64,000 bases of DNA from Janibacter indicus (GTDB lineage Bacteria; Actinomycetota; Actinomycetes; Actinomycetales; Dermatophilaceae): assembly GCF_900176385.1 (NCBI RefSeq), contig NZ_FWXN01000004.1, forward strand, positions 247,354-311,353, in the 5' to 3' direction. A model generated the notes under the pieces. The model saw only the letters and a program-made list of their open reading frames with translations. It was not told the origin of the DNA and made no database searches. A program made the translations under genes and the position numbers. Shown piece by piece: positions 8,365 to 16,815 of the stretch. Position 1 is the first letter of the stretch; every line of letters begins with the position of its first letter.

Positions 8365-9798
8365 GTGACCACCACGCTCTCCGACTTCGTCAAGGCCTAC
8401 GACGTGCGCGGCCTCGTCCCGCAGCAGCTCAACATCGACGTGGCGCACGCCCTCGGTGCCGCCTTCGCCGCGGTCGTCGCCCTCGAGGAGGGCGCGTCCG
8501 CGGTCGTCATCGGGCATGACATGCGGCCCAGCTCCCCGGAGCTCGTCGACGCCCTCGCCCGCGGGATCACCGCACGTGGGGTCGACGCGATCCTCATCGG
8601 GCTGGCCAGCACCGATGGCCTCTACTACGCCAGCGGGGCGCTCGGGCTGCCGGGCGCGATGTTCACCGCGAGCCACAACCCGGCCCGCTACAACGGCATC
8701 AAGTTCTGCCGCACCGGCGCCCGCCCGGTCGGGCAGGAGTCCGGTCTGGCGCAGATCCGCGACCTCGCCCAGGCCCACCTCGATGCCGGGGTGTCGGCCT
8801 TCGACGGGGTCCGCCCCGGCACCATCTCCCGACGCGACGTCCTCGCCGACTACGCGGCCTTCCTCCGCGGCCTGGTCGACCTGTCGGGCTGCCGCCCCCT
8901 TCGGGTCACGGTCGACGCCGGCAACGGCATGGGTGGGCTGACCGTCCCGGCCGTCCTCGGCACCGACTCGGGGCTGCCGGGCCTGCCGCTCACGATCGAC
9001 CCGATGTACTTCGAGCTGGACGGCACCTTCCCCAACCACGAGGCCAACCCCCTCGACCCGGCCAACCTCGTCGATCTCCAGGAGCGGGTCCGCAGCCACG
9101 GCGCCGACATCGGCATCGCCTTCGACGGCGACGCCGACCGCTGCTTCGTCGTCGACGAGCACGGCGACCCGGTGAGCCCGAGCGCGATCACCGCGATGAT
9201 CGCCAGCCGCGAGATCGCCCGTGAGGTCGCCGCCGGGCGCGCCCCGGGGGACGTGGCGATCGTGCACAACGCGATCACCTCGGCCGCGGTGCCGCAGATC
9301 ATCGCCGAGGCGGGAGCCCGTCCCGTGCGCACGCGGGTGGGCCACAGCTACGTCAAGGCCGACATGAGTGAGCACGACGCGGTCTTCGGCGGGGAGCACT
9401 CGGCGCACTACTACTTCCGCGACTTCTGGTTCGCCGACACCGGCATGCTCGCCGCGATGCACGTGCTCGCCGCGCTCGGCGAGAGCGACGCTCCGCTGAG
9501 CGAGGTCATGGCGCCCTACGAGCGCTACGTCGCCTCCGGCGAGATCAACTCCACCGTCGCGGACGCCGCCGCCGTCACCGAGGTCGTGCGAGCGCGGCAT
9601 GCCACCGAGGGGACGAGCGTCGACGAGCTCGACGGGCTCACCGTCACCCTGCCCGGTGCCGATGGCGCTCCGCAGTGGTGGTTCAACCTGCGCCCGAGCA
9701 ACACCGAGCCGCTGCTGCGGCTCAACGTCGAGGCCGCCGACGAGGCGACGATGGCGCGGGTGCGCGACGATGTCCTGACGACGATCCGAGAGGCCTGA
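8365..9798 (+). CDS. manB: Phosphomannomutase/phosphoglucomutase
   Basis: A 477-residue alpha-D-phosphohexomutase that interconverts mannose-6-phosphate and mannose-1-phosphate, feeding GDP-mannose for glycolipids and glycoproteins. All four family motifs are present: phosphoserine loop TASHNP with Ser103, metal loop DGDADR at 254-259, sugar loop GEHSAHYYF, and phosphate loop RPSNTEP near residue 443. Length is normal. It is followed after one base by the Trm112-like gene and then the SIS gene, the conserved actinobacterial order. Whether it prefers mannose or glucose cannot be seen, but linkage favours mannose. Confidence 0.93.
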   Translation: MTTTLSDFVKAYDVRGLVPQQLNIDVAHALGAAFAAVVALEEGASAVVIGHDMRPSSPELVDALARGITARGVDAILIGLASTDGLYYASGALGLPGAMFTASHNPARYNGIKFCRTGARPVGQESGLAQIRDLAQAHLDAGVSAFDGVRPGTISRRDVLADYAAFLRGLVDLSGCRPLRVTVDAGNGMGGLTVPAVLGTDSGLPGLPLTIDPMYFELDGTFPNHEANPLDPANLVDLQERVRSHGADIGIAFDGDADRCFVVDEHGDPVSPSAITAMIASREIAREVAAGRAPGDVAIVHNAITSAAVPQIIAEAGARPVRTRVGHSYVKADMSEHDAVFGGEHSAHYYFRDFWFADTGMLAAMHVLAALGESDAPLSEVMAPYERYVASGEINSTVADAAAVTEVVRARHATEGTSVDELDGLTVTLPGADGAPQWWFNLRPSNTEPLLRLNVEAADEATMARVRDDVLTTIREA

Positions 9799-9799
9799 C

Positions 9800-9991
9800 A
9801 TGAGCGAGTCCACGATGCAGCCCTGGCTGCGCGAGATCCTGCGCTGCCCCGCGTGCCGCGCCGAGCTGCGCGACGAGACCGGCGCCGCCGGCCCGGAGCT
9901 GGTGTGCACCGGCGCCGACTGCGGTCTGGCCTACCGGGTGGACGACGGCATCCCCGTCCTTCTCGTCGACGAGGCCCGGCCCCGGGGCTGA
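9800..9991 (+). CDS. Trm112 family zinc-ribbon protein
   Basis: A 63-residue protein with two cysteine pairs (RCPACRAEL and VCTGADCGLAYRVDDGIPVLL), the Trm112/UPF0434 fold. Eukaryotic Trm112 activates methyltransferases; the role of bacterial members is not settled. It sits one base after manB and eight bases before the SIS gene, so it is certainly co-transcribed. The constant link with the mannose genes suggests a partner role in that pathway, which is an inference. Confidence 0.87.
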   Translation: MSESTMQPWLREILRCPACRAELRDETGAAGPELVCTGADCGLAYRVDDGIPVLLVDEARPRG

Positions 9992-9998
9992 GGCGATC

Positions 9999-11174
9999 AT
10001 GACCCCCTTCGACGAGATGCTGCTCGACGACGAGGGACACCGTCGCGCCGTCGACACCACCGACATGCTGCGGGCCCTGGCAGGCGCCGGAGCCCAGGTG
10101 CGACGGGCGCGCACCGTCTGCGCCGAGACCGACCTGGCCCGCATCTCGCGCGACCGTCCCCGGGCGGTGCACGTCGCCGCGGTCGGGGGAGCGGAGGCGG
10201 TCGGCGCGGTCCTCGACCTGCTCGTCTCGCGCAGCGGTCCCGTCCTGCTGAGCGCCGACGGCTCCGGCCCGCTGCCGGGCTGGGTCGGCACCCTCGACCT
10301 CGTCATCGCAGTCTCCCTCTCGGGGCGGGCCGAGGGCCCCGTCCGCCAGGCGCGCGAAGCCGCCCGGCGCGGCGCCCAGCTGCTGACGATCGGCGCTCCT
10401 GACAGCCCGCTCGCCGATGCGGCCGCGCACGCCCGCGGGGTGCACGTGCCCGTCGAGGTACCGGGTGGGCACTCGCGCACGGCGATGTGGGGGCTGGTCA
10501 CCCCCGCGCTCTTCGCCGCCACCGCCTGCGGGGTCGCCGAGGTCCCACCCGAGGTGCTCGCCGCCGTGGCCGACCGACTCGACGATCAGGCCGAGCGCTT
10601 CCGGCCCGATGCGGAGTACTTCGTCAACCCCGCCAAGACCCTGGCCCTGGAGTTGTCCGAGCTGGCGCCCGTCGTCCTCGGCGACGGACCGGTGACGGGC
10701 GTCGCGGCGCACCGCACGAGCGCGATGCTCGCCCGCACGGCGCGCACGCCCGCCACCTGGGGCCGGCTGCCCGATGCGGCGGCCCAGGTCGTCGCCTGCC
10801 TGTCCGGGCCCTACGCCGGTGGCCAGCAGGCGCCCGACGGCGGGCGAGACGTCTTCGCCGACCCCTACCTCGACGGCCCCGCTGGTCCACAGCTCGGGCT
10901 GCTCCTGCTGCGCGACCCGGTCCCGGCGACCGGCGACGGCCCGAGCGAGGTCGAGCGGCACAACACCGCACAGTCGGTCGCCGACCACGCCGGGGCCAGC
11001 GGGGTCCGGGTCCTCGAGCACACGGCCTCGCCCGGCCACCCGCTCGAGCGGCTCGCCGAGCTCGTCGCGCTCACCGACTTCGCGGCCACCTATCTCGCCA
11101 TCGGTCACGGGCTCGACCCCGCGACCGCCCCCGGCATCTCCGACCTCCACCTGCCCAGGAAGGCCCCCGAGTGA
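9999..11174 (+). CDS. SIS-domain protein, phosphomannose isomerase-like (Rv3256c type)
   Basis: A 391-residue protein like the bifunctional phosphoglucose/phosphomannose isomerase group. The first half has an SIS-type sugar-phosphate site (LDLVIAVSLSGRAEGPVRQAREAARRG, with the S-x-S-G element near residue 108). The second half carries ERHNTAQSVADHAGASGVRVLEH and ends with a helix-rich stretch. Rv3256c and relatives lie between manB and manA. Here manA is missing and mycothione reductase follows with a GTGA overlap, so this protein may supply the isomerase step. That is an inference, since many homologues have lost catalytic residues. Confidence 0.75.
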   Translation: MTPFDEMLLDDEGHRRAVDTTDMLRALAGAGAQVRRARTVCAETDLARISRDRPRAVHVAAVGGAEAVGAVLDLLVSRSGPVLLSADGSGPLPGWVGTLDLVIAVSLSGRAEGPVRQAREAARRGAQLLTIGAPDSPLADAAAHARGVHVPVEVPGGHSRTAMWGLVTPALFAATACGVAEVPPEVLAAVADRLDDQAERFRPDAEYFVNPAKTLALELSELAPVVLGDGPVTGVAAHRTSAMLARTARTPATWGRLPDAAAQVVACLSGPYAGGQQAPDGGRDVFADPYLDGPAGPQLGLLLLRDPVPATGDGPSEVERHNTAQSVADHAGASGVRVLEHTASPGHPLERLAELVALTDFAATYLAIGHGLDPATAPGISDLHLPRKAPE

Positions 11175-12595
11175 TCGACGTCGACATCGCTGTCATCGGC
11201 AGCGGATCCGGCAACAGCCTGCTCACCGACGACCTGTCGGACCGCACCTTCGCGATGATCGAGGGCGGTGCCGTCTTCGGCGGTACCTGCCTCAACGTTG
11301 GCTGCATCCCGACGAAGATGTACGTCCACGTCGCCGAGATCGCCACCGCGGTGCGCGAAGGGGGGCGGCTCGGTGTCGATGCGACGCTCGAGCGGGTGCG
11401 CTTCACCGACGTGCGCGACCGCGTCTTCGGGCGGATCGACCCGATCTCCGCGGCCGGTGAGGCCTATCGCCGCGACGAGGAAGGGGTGCACCTGCTGCGC
11501 GGTCGGGCGCGTTTCACCGGGCCGCGCGAGCTCGAGGTGGCGCTGCTCGACGGTGGGACCGAGCAGGTCCGTGCCCGCCAGGTGGTCGTGGCCACCGGGT
11601 CCCACGCCGTGATCCCCGACGAGCTGGCGGCTGCCGCCGAGCGCGAGGGCGTCGAGCTGCACACCTCCGACACCGTGATGCGGCTGCCTGACCTGCCGGC
11701 GCGGATGCTCGTCGTCGGGGCCGGCTACATCGCCATGGAGATGGCGCACGTCTTCTCCGCCTTCGGTACCGAGGTCGTCGTCTCCGCCCGTGGAGACCGC
11801 CTGCTGCGCCACCTCGACGGCGACATCTCGGCGGCCTTCACCGCGGCCGCGGCGGAGCAGTGGGACGTGCGCTTCCGGACCACCGTCACCGACATGCGTC
11901 GGACCAGCAGCGGCGTCACGGCCACCCTCTCCGACGGGTCGACGGTCGACACCGACGTCGTGCTCGTGGCCACGGGCCGCCGGCCGAGCACCCAGGACAT
12001 GGGGCTGGACGTCGCCGGGGTGGAGGTCCACGACGACGACCGGGTCGTCGTCGACGAGCACGGCCGGACCACCGCCGACGGGGTGTGGTCCCTGGGCGAC
12101 GCGTCATCCCCCTTCCAGCTCAAGCACGTCGCCAACCACGAGGCGCGCGTCGTCGCCCACAACCTCGCCCACCCCGACGACCTGCAGTCCTACACCCACA
12201 CGGCCGTCCCGGCCGCGGTCTTCACCCACCCCCAGATCGCCTCCGTCGGGCTCACCGAGGAGGAGGCCCGCGCGCAGGGGCTCGACATCAGCGTCAAGGT
12301 GCAGCGGTACGGCGACACCGCCTACGGCTGGGCGATGGAGGACACCTCGAGCCTCTGCAAGGTCATCGCCGACCGTCGCACCGGGCGTCTGGTCGGTGGG
12401 CACCTCGTCGGCCCGCAGGCGTCGACCCTCATCCAGCCGCTCATCCAGATGATGGCCTTCGACCAACCGGTCGCCGACATGGTCCGTGGCCAGTACTGGA
12501 TCCACCCGGCACTCACCGAGGTCGTCGAAAATGCGCTGCTCGGGCTCGACTTCAACCCGCCCGAGGACCACGTGGAGTCGCCGCCGCTCGCCTGA
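11171..12595 (+). CDS. mtr: Mycothione reductase
   Basis: A 474-residue flavoprotein disulfide reductase. It starts VIDVDIAVIGSGSGNSLL, has the redox-active site GGTCLNVGCIPTKM, an NADPH-binding GAGYIAMEMAHVFSAFG, an FAD motif VWSLGDAS, and the C-terminal dimer-interface HPALTEVVENAL with the catalytic His-Glu pair. The SGNSLL start and IPTKM are typical of mycothione reductase rather than lipoamide dehydrogenase or glutathione reductase. It reduces mycothiol disulfide with NADPH. GTG 11171 overlaps the SIS stop, so it is translated with the mannose-pathway genes, an unusual location. Confidence 0.88.
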   Translation: MIDVDIAVIGSGSGNSLLTDDLSDRTFAMIEGGAVFGGTCLNVGCIPTKMYVHVAEIATAVREGGRLGVDATLERVRFTDVRDRVFGRIDPISAAGEAYRRDEEGVHLLRGRARFTGPRELEVALLDGGTEQVRARQVVVATGSHAVIPDELAAAAEREGVELHTSDTVMRLPDLPARMLVVGAGYIAMEMAHVFSAFGTEVVVSARGDRLLRHLDGDISAAFTAAAAEQWDVRFRTTVTDMRRTSSGVTATLSDGSTVDTDVVLVATGRRPSTQDMGLDVAGVEVHDDDRVVVDEHGRTTADGVWSLGDASSPFQLKHVANHEARVVAHNLAHPDDLQSYTHTAVPAAVFTHPQIASVGLTEEEARAQGLDISVKVQRYGDTAYGWAMEDTSSLCKVIADRRTGRLVGGHLVGPQASTLIQPLIQMMAFDQPVADMVRGQYWIHPALTEVVENALLGLDFNPPEDHVESPPLA

Positions 12596-12618
12596 GCGCA
12601 CCGACCGTCCGGCTCCCA

Positions 12619-12624
12619 TACGCT
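12619..12624 (+). promoter_or_regulatory. -10 box upstream of DUF808 leader ORF
   Basis: TACGCT lies 6 bases before GTG 12631, the start of a short ORF coupled to DUF808. This spacing fits a leaderless transcript. Confidence 0.45.
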
Positions 12625-12630
12625 GTCCCC

Positions 12631-12669
12631 GTGCACATGACCCACACGATGACCGGATCCCGGCGATGA
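12631..12669 (+). CDS. Leaderless short upstream ORF of DUF808 gene
   Basis: GTG at 12631 opens a 12-codon frame, VHMTHTMTGSRR, whose TGA overlaps the ATG of the DUF808 gene (ATGA). A TACGCT box 6 bases upstream makes this GTG the likely 5-prime end of the mRNA. DUF808 itself lacks a good ribosome site, so ribosomes finishing this peptide could restart on it. Two Met-Thr and two His-containing codon pairs occur but no clear attenuation peptide. It is not proven to be translated. Confidence 0.45.
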   Translation: MHMTHTMTGSRR

Positions 12670-13628
12670 GCGGCGGTCTCTTCGCCCTGCTCGACGACAT
12701 CTCGGTGCTGGCGCGGGCCGCAGCCGCGTCCATCGACGACGTCGCCGCAGCCTCGGGCCGGGCCAGCGTCAAGGCCGCCGGGGTCGTTGTCGACGACACG
12801 GCCGTCACCCCGCGCTACGTGGAGGGGCTCGACCCCAAGCGCGAGCTGCCGATCATCAAGCGGATCACCGTCGGGTCGCTGCGCAACAAGCTCGTCTTCA
12901 TCGTGCCCGCGATCCTGCTGCTCAACGCCTTCATCCCCTGGCTGCTCTCCCCGCTGCTCATGCTCGGCGGCACCTACCTGTGCTTCGAGGGCGCGGAGAA
13001 GATCTGGGAGAAGGTCTCCGGCCACGGCCACCACGCCGGGGAGGAGGAGCAGGTCGGCGACGAGGACACGATCGTCAAGGGTGCCGTGACGACGGACTTC
13101 ATCCTCTCCGCCGAGATCATGGTCATCTCGCTCAAGGCGGTGCTCGACGAGGGGCTCAACGACTCCTTCTGGTACCTGCTCGCCGTGATGGTCGTCGTCG
13201 CCGTCTTCATCACGCTCGTCGTCTACGGGACCGTCGCGCTCATCGTCAAGATGGACGACATCGGCCTGTCCCTCTCCCGGCGCGAGTCCGGCCTCTCGCA
13301 GACCGTCGGGCAGGGCCTCGTCTCCGGCATGCCCAAGCTGCTCACCGTGCTCTCCGTCGTCGGTGTCGCCGCGATGCTCTGGGTCGGTGGCCACATCATC
13401 CTCGTCGGCCTCGAGGAGACCGGCTGGCTCCCGCAGCCCTACGAGTTCGTCCACCACCTCGAGGAGCAGGTCCACCACGCGACCGGCGCCCTCGGCGGCG
13501 TGCTCGGCTGGCTGACCAACACCGTTGCGTCGGCGATCCTCGGCCTGCTCGTCGGCGCCCTCGTCGTGGCGGTCATGCACGTGCTGCCCTTCGGCAAGGA
13601 CGAAGGGGAGACCGCCGGGGCCCACTGA
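12666..13628 (+). CDS. DUF808 family inner membrane protein (YedI-like)
   Basis: A 320-residue membrane protein starting MSGGLFALLDDISVLARAAA, the signature of DUF808, with ASIDDVAAASGRASVKAAGVVVDDTAVTPRYV and GLDPKRELPIIKRITVGSLRNK. Hydrophobic segments lie near residues 79-105, 158-178, 184-205, 223-248 and 278-306. A His/Glu-rich loop (KVSGHGHHAGEEEQVGDED) sits after the first pair. No function is known for the family. Translation probably depends on the short ORF overlapping its start. Confidence 0.85.
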   Translation: MSGGLFALLDDISVLARAAAASIDDVAAASGRASVKAAGVVVDDTAVTPRYVEGLDPKRELPIIKRITVGSLRNKLVFIVPAILLLNAFIPWLLSPLLMLGGTYLCFEGAEKIWEKVSGHGHHAGEEEQVGDEDTIVKGAVTTDFILSAEIMVISLKAVLDEGLNDSFWYLLAVMVVVAVFITLVVYGTVALIVKMDDIGLSLSRRESGLSQTVGQGLVSGMPKLLTVLSVVGVAAMLWVGGHIILVGLEETGWLPQPYEFVHHLEEQVHHATGALGGVLGWLTNTVASAILGLLVGALVVAVMHVLPFGKDEGETAGAH

Positions 13629-13633
13629 CCCGC

Positions 13634-15097
13634 TTACGCGGCCCTGAGCCACTCCTCGAGGAGGATCTCGACGCGGGACGTGGTGTGGACGTCTCGGCCG
13701 TGGCCGAGGATCGGCGGCGCGTGCGAATGGACCGTGCGCCCGGTGGGCGTGGACAGCGTGATCGCGTGGGGCCCTCCGCCGGGGTCGGGACCGTCTGCAT
13801 CGAGGCCGGTCGACTCGATCCGGACGGTGAACCCCGGGGCCTCCTTGTCGAGGTTGTGGCGCTGACAGACCCCGAGACCATTGCCCGCGGAGGTGGGTCC
13901 GCCGCGTGCTGCGGGGAGGGCGTGGTCGATCTGGGTGATGGGGGCATCGCACCACGGGATGCGGCAGGTCTGGTCGCGCAGCTCGATGAGGCGTCGCAGC
14001 CCACCGGTGTGCACGCGCTGCCGGGAGGTCATGGCAACCAGGTCGCGTCCGTCTGCCCCGGTCCACAGCCGGCGCAACCAGGTGCCGGCCCCATCGTCGC
14101 CCTCGGCGGCGCACACGGTGAGGAGGTGCTCGCGAGCTTGCGCGGCGGGCACGGCCCCAAAGCCGGTGACCTCGACGCGCTCGCCGACGCCCCGGCCGCC
14201 GCCCGGACCACGCGTGGGGTCGACGACCGCGGCGTCCATGACCATCCCGATCTCGACGGGTTGGGGCTGCCCGGAAGCTCGTCCGGACAACAGCTCGAGC
14301 GCTGTATCGGCCTGCCACGCCCCCGCGCCGCGCTCGTCGGCGGCTCGCTCGGCGTCCATGACCGGGTCACCGGTGGCGGTGCGTCGGGCTGCCTCGGCGG
14401 ACTTGAGCGCGGCCAGGGCACCGACCACCTGCACGACGGGGCCGAGGATGCTCAGCCGGGCCATGCCATCGGGTGCCGGTCGCGCAGAGACGTGTCGGGA
14501 GGCTGCGGCGCGCCGGCGCCGCTCGACGATGGCGGCCTGGTCGAGGTCGATGCAGGCGCGGTGCGCGGCCGCTGCCAGACCTCGGTCACCGAGGGTGGTC
14601 AGGCACTTCGTCAGGCGGCGGTCGGCCTCGCGGCGGTTGGCCGGGGACAGGCACGAGGTCTCGCGAGCGACGATGGTGGCGCGCCACTCGCTGATCCGAC
14701 CCGAGGTCAGGGCGGCCATGGTGTGGGGCAGGTCGGTCACGAGCGCGCGGGCCACGCCCACGTGGCGGTCGGCCTGGCCGGGGGAGCAACGTCGCGCCAG
14801 GGCGACCTCGGTCCGCGAAGCTCTGCGCAGGACGGCGGCCTCACGTCGGGTGATCTCACCGCTGGCCCGCTGTTGCCCGGCACGCTCGTCGCGGTCGGCC
14901 ACGAAGGCTGCGGTGGCTCGGGCCTGCACCGCGGACGCGGCTCCCTTCGCCTCCTCGAGCACGGCGACCACCTCGAGGAGGTCCGCCTCGCCCAGGCCGG
15001 TGACGTCGGTGCCCGACAGCTCGGCGAGTGTCGCCCGCAGACCCGCGAGCACGCCCCCTTCGTCGTCAGTGGTCGACGCTGTCGTCGGCTGCGTCAT
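13634..15097 (-). CDS. DUF222 and HNH endonuclease domain protein (13E12-like), LexA-box controlled
   Basis: A 487-residue protein. The N-terminal and middle parts are alpha-helical DUF222; the C-terminus carries an HNH nuclease: RDQTCRIPWCDAPITQIDHALPA then GNGLGVCQRHNLDKEAPG, with the zinc-type cysteines, the catalytic D-H and the closing H-N. ATG 15097 follows an AAGGGGG ribosome site. A LexA-type SOS box 28 bases upstream of the start overlaps a GATACT -10 box. M. tuberculosis 13E12 repeat proteins have the same domains and several are LexA targets. The biological role is unknown; a selfish or DNA-repair function is possible. Confidence 0.88.
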   Translation of the reverse strand: MTQPTTASTTDDEGGVLAGLRATLAELSGTDVTGLGEADLLEVVAVLEEAKGAASAVQARATAAFVADRDERAGQQRASGEITRREAAVLRRASRTEVALARRCSPGQADRHVGVARALVTDLPHTMAALTSGRISEWRATIVARETSCLSPANRREADRRLTKCLTTLGDRGLAAAAHRACIDLDQAAIVERRRRAAASRHVSARPAPDGMARLSILGPVVQVVGALAALKSAEAARRTATGDPVMDAERAADERGAGAWQADTALELLSGRASGQPQPVEIGMVMDAAVVDPTRGPGGGRGVGERVEVTGFGAVPAAQAREHLLTVCAAEGDDGAGTWLRRLWTGADGRDLVAMTSRQRVHTGGLRRLIELRDQTCRIPWCDAPITQIDHALPAARGGPTSAGNGLGVCQRHNLDKEAPGFTVRIESTGLDADGPDPGGGPHAITLSTPTGRTVHSHAPPILGHGRDVHTTSRVEILLEEWLRAA

Positions 15098-15125
15098 CGC
15101 GGCCCCCTTTCCCCACCACCCAGTA

Positions 15126-15141
15126 TCGAACATGTGTTCGA
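15126..15141 (-). promoter_or_regulatory. LexA binding site (SOS box)
   Basis: TCGAACATGTGTTCGA is a perfect match to the actinobacterial and Gram-positive SOS box TCGAAC-N4-GTTCGA. Its left edge overlaps GATACT (minus strand, 15122-15127), a -10 candidate for the HNH gene, so LexA bound here would block that promoter. ahcY diverges from the other side, but its own -10-like TAGACT is 40 bases further away. Confidence 0.85.
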
Positions 15142-15181
15142 GAACGTCAAGGGTTGGGGCAAGATGGTGGACCGCGGGCAC

Positions 15182-15187
15182 TAGACT
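15182..15187 (+). promoter_or_regulatory. -10-like box of ahcY
   Basis: TAGACT about 90 bases upstream of ahcY, predicting a leader of roughly 80 bases. No well-placed -35 is visible. I looked for a SAH-type riboswitch in the leader and did not recognise one. Confidence 0.3.
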
Positions 15188-15273
15188 GTCGGCGCCGGCG
15201 TGGGTGATGACCCGCGACAGGCCCAGAAGGGTCGCGCCGGGTCCGATCCCACACCTGTCACAGGAGTTTTCAC

Positions 15274-16719
15274 GTGTCCTTCGACTACAAGGTCGCCGAC
15301 CTGGGCCTCGCCGAGGCCGGCCGTCACCAGATCCGCCTCGCCGAGCACGAGATGCCCGGCCTGATGAGCCTGCGCGAAGAATATGGCGAGAGCCAGCCGC
15401 TCAAGGGCGCGCGCATCGCCGGCTCGCTGCACATGACCGTCCAGACCGCCGTGCTCATCGAGACCCTCACGGCGCTGGGCGCCGAGGTCCGCTGGGCCAG
15501 CTGCAACATCTACTCGACGCAGGACGAGGCCGCCGCGGCGATCGTCGTCGGCGCCGGCACCCCCGAGGACCCGCAGGGCGTCCCGGTCTTCGCGTGGAAG
15601 GGCGAGAGCCTGCAGGAGTACTGGGACTGCACCGAGCAGATCCTCACCTGGGCCGACGGCGGGCCCAACATGATCCTCGACGACGGTGGCGACGCCACGA
15701 TGCTCGTCCACAAGGGCAAGGAGTGGGAGGCCGCCGGTCAGGTGCCGCCCACGACCGACGAGGACTCCGAGGAGTTCGGCGTCTTCAAGGCGCTCGTGCG
15801 CCGCACCTTCGAGACCGACCCGCAGAAGTGGACCACGGTCGCCGCCGGCATCAAGGGCGTCACCGAGGAGACCACGACCGGCGTGCACCGCCTCTATCAG
15901 CTCGCCGAGGCCGGCGAGCTGCTCTTCCCGGCGATCAACGTCAACGACGCCGTCACCAAGAGCAAGTTCGACAACAAGTACGGCACTCGTCACTCCGTCC
16001 TCGACGGTCTCAACCGCGCCACCGACGTCCTCGTCGGCGGCAAGGTGGCCGTCGTCGCGGGCTACGGCGACGTCGGCAAGGGCGTCGCCAGCGCACTCGC
16101 CGGTCAGGGCGCCCGCGTCGTCGTCACCGAGGTCGACCCGATCTGCGCGCTCCAGGCCGCGATGGAGGGCTTCGAGGTCACGACGATGGACAAGGCCGCG
16201 ACCTACGGCGACATCTTCGTCACGACGACCGGCTGCTACGACGTCATCACCGCCGAGCACATGTCGTCGATGAAGAACAAGGCGATCGTCTCCAACATCG
16301 GCCACTTCGACAACGAGATCGACATGGCCGGCCTCGCCCGCATCGACGGCGTCACCAAGACCGAGATCAAGCCGCAGGTCCACGAGTGGACCTTCGCCGA
16401 CGGCCACTCGATCATCGTGCTGTCCGAAGGCCGCCTGATGAACCTCGGCAACGCCACGGGTCACCCGAGCTTCGTCATGTCCAACTCCTTCGCCAACCAG
16501 ACGATCGCCCAGATCGAGCTCTTCGACAAGGCCGATGAGTACGTCGACGAGGAGGGTCGGCCGAGCGTCACCACCCTGCCCAAGCACCTCGACGAAAAGG
16601 TCGCCCGCCTGCACCTCGACGCCCTCGGCGTCGAGCTGACCGAGCTGACCAAGGGTCAGGCCGAGTACCTCGGCGTCGACGTCGCAGGGCCCTACAAGCC
16701 GGAGCACTACCGCTACTGA
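15274..16719 (+). CDS. ahcY: Adenosylhomocysteinase
   Basis: A 481-residue S-adenosylhomocysteine hydrolase, which splits SAH to homocysteine and adenosine and so keeps methylations running. It shows [28 protein letters not shown], the NAD-binding [27 protein letters not shown], and the C-terminal [15 protein letters not shown] with the conserved K-x4-YRY end. Length fits the bacterial type with the extra insert. The GTG start follows an AGGAG site 10 bases upstream. It is followed by a strong hairpin. Identity is not in doubt. Confidence 0.97.
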   Translation: MSFDYKVADLGLAEAGRHQIRLAEHEMPGLMSLREEYGESQPLKGARIAGSLHMTVQTAVLIETLTALGAEVRWASCNIYSTQDEAAAAIVVGAGTPEDPQGVPVFAWKGESLQEYWDCTEQILTWADGGPNMILDDGGDATMLVHKGKEWEAAGQVPPTTDEDSEEFGVFKALVRRTFETDPQKWTTVAAGIKGVTEETTTGVHRLYQLAEAGELLFPAINVNDAVTKSKFDNKYGTRHSVLDGLNRATDVLVGGKVAVVAGYGDVGKGVASALAGQGARVVVTEVDPICALQAAMEGFEVTTMDKAATYGDIFVTTTGCYDVITAEHMSSMKNKAIVSNIGHFDNEIDMAGLARIDGVTKTEIKPQVHEWTFADGHSIIVLSEGRLMNLGNATGHPSFVMSNSFANQTIAQIELFDKADEYVDEEGRPSVTTLPKHLDEKVARLHLDALGVELTELTKGQAEYLGVDVAGPYKPEHYRY

Positions 16720-16728
16720 GCCCAGTCA

Positions 16729-16766
16729 CAGCGGGGCCCGGAGACACCCGTCTCCGGGCCTCGCTG
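16729..16766 (+). terminator. Transcription terminator hairpin after ahcY
   Basis: Two arms of 17 bases (16729-16745 and 16750-16766) pair with one G-U wobble around an ACCC loop; the core is CCCGGAGAC / GTCTCCGGG. It begins 10 bases after the ahcY stop. There is no T run, as is common for actinobacterial terminators. Confidence 0.75.
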
Positions 16767-16776
16767 CGTCCGGTGG

Positions 16777-16796
16777 CTGAGGTACGACGCAGGAGC
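16777..16796 (+). repeat. Copy of a dispersed short repeat
   Basis: CTGAGGTACGACGCAGGAGC matches, at 18 of 20 positions, the minus-strand sequence CTGAGGTGCGACGGAGGAGC inside the thiolase gene near 51 kb. Two hits in one window suggest a genome-wide intergenic repeat family. Confidence 0.5.
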
Positions 16797-16815
16797 GTCG
16801 CAGGCCCCCGGTCGG

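Noticed and set aside
15182..15273. A possible SAH or SAM riboswitch in the ahcY leader.
   Set aside because: The leader lacks the conserved SAH-aptamer core and no convincing pseudoknot could be drawn.
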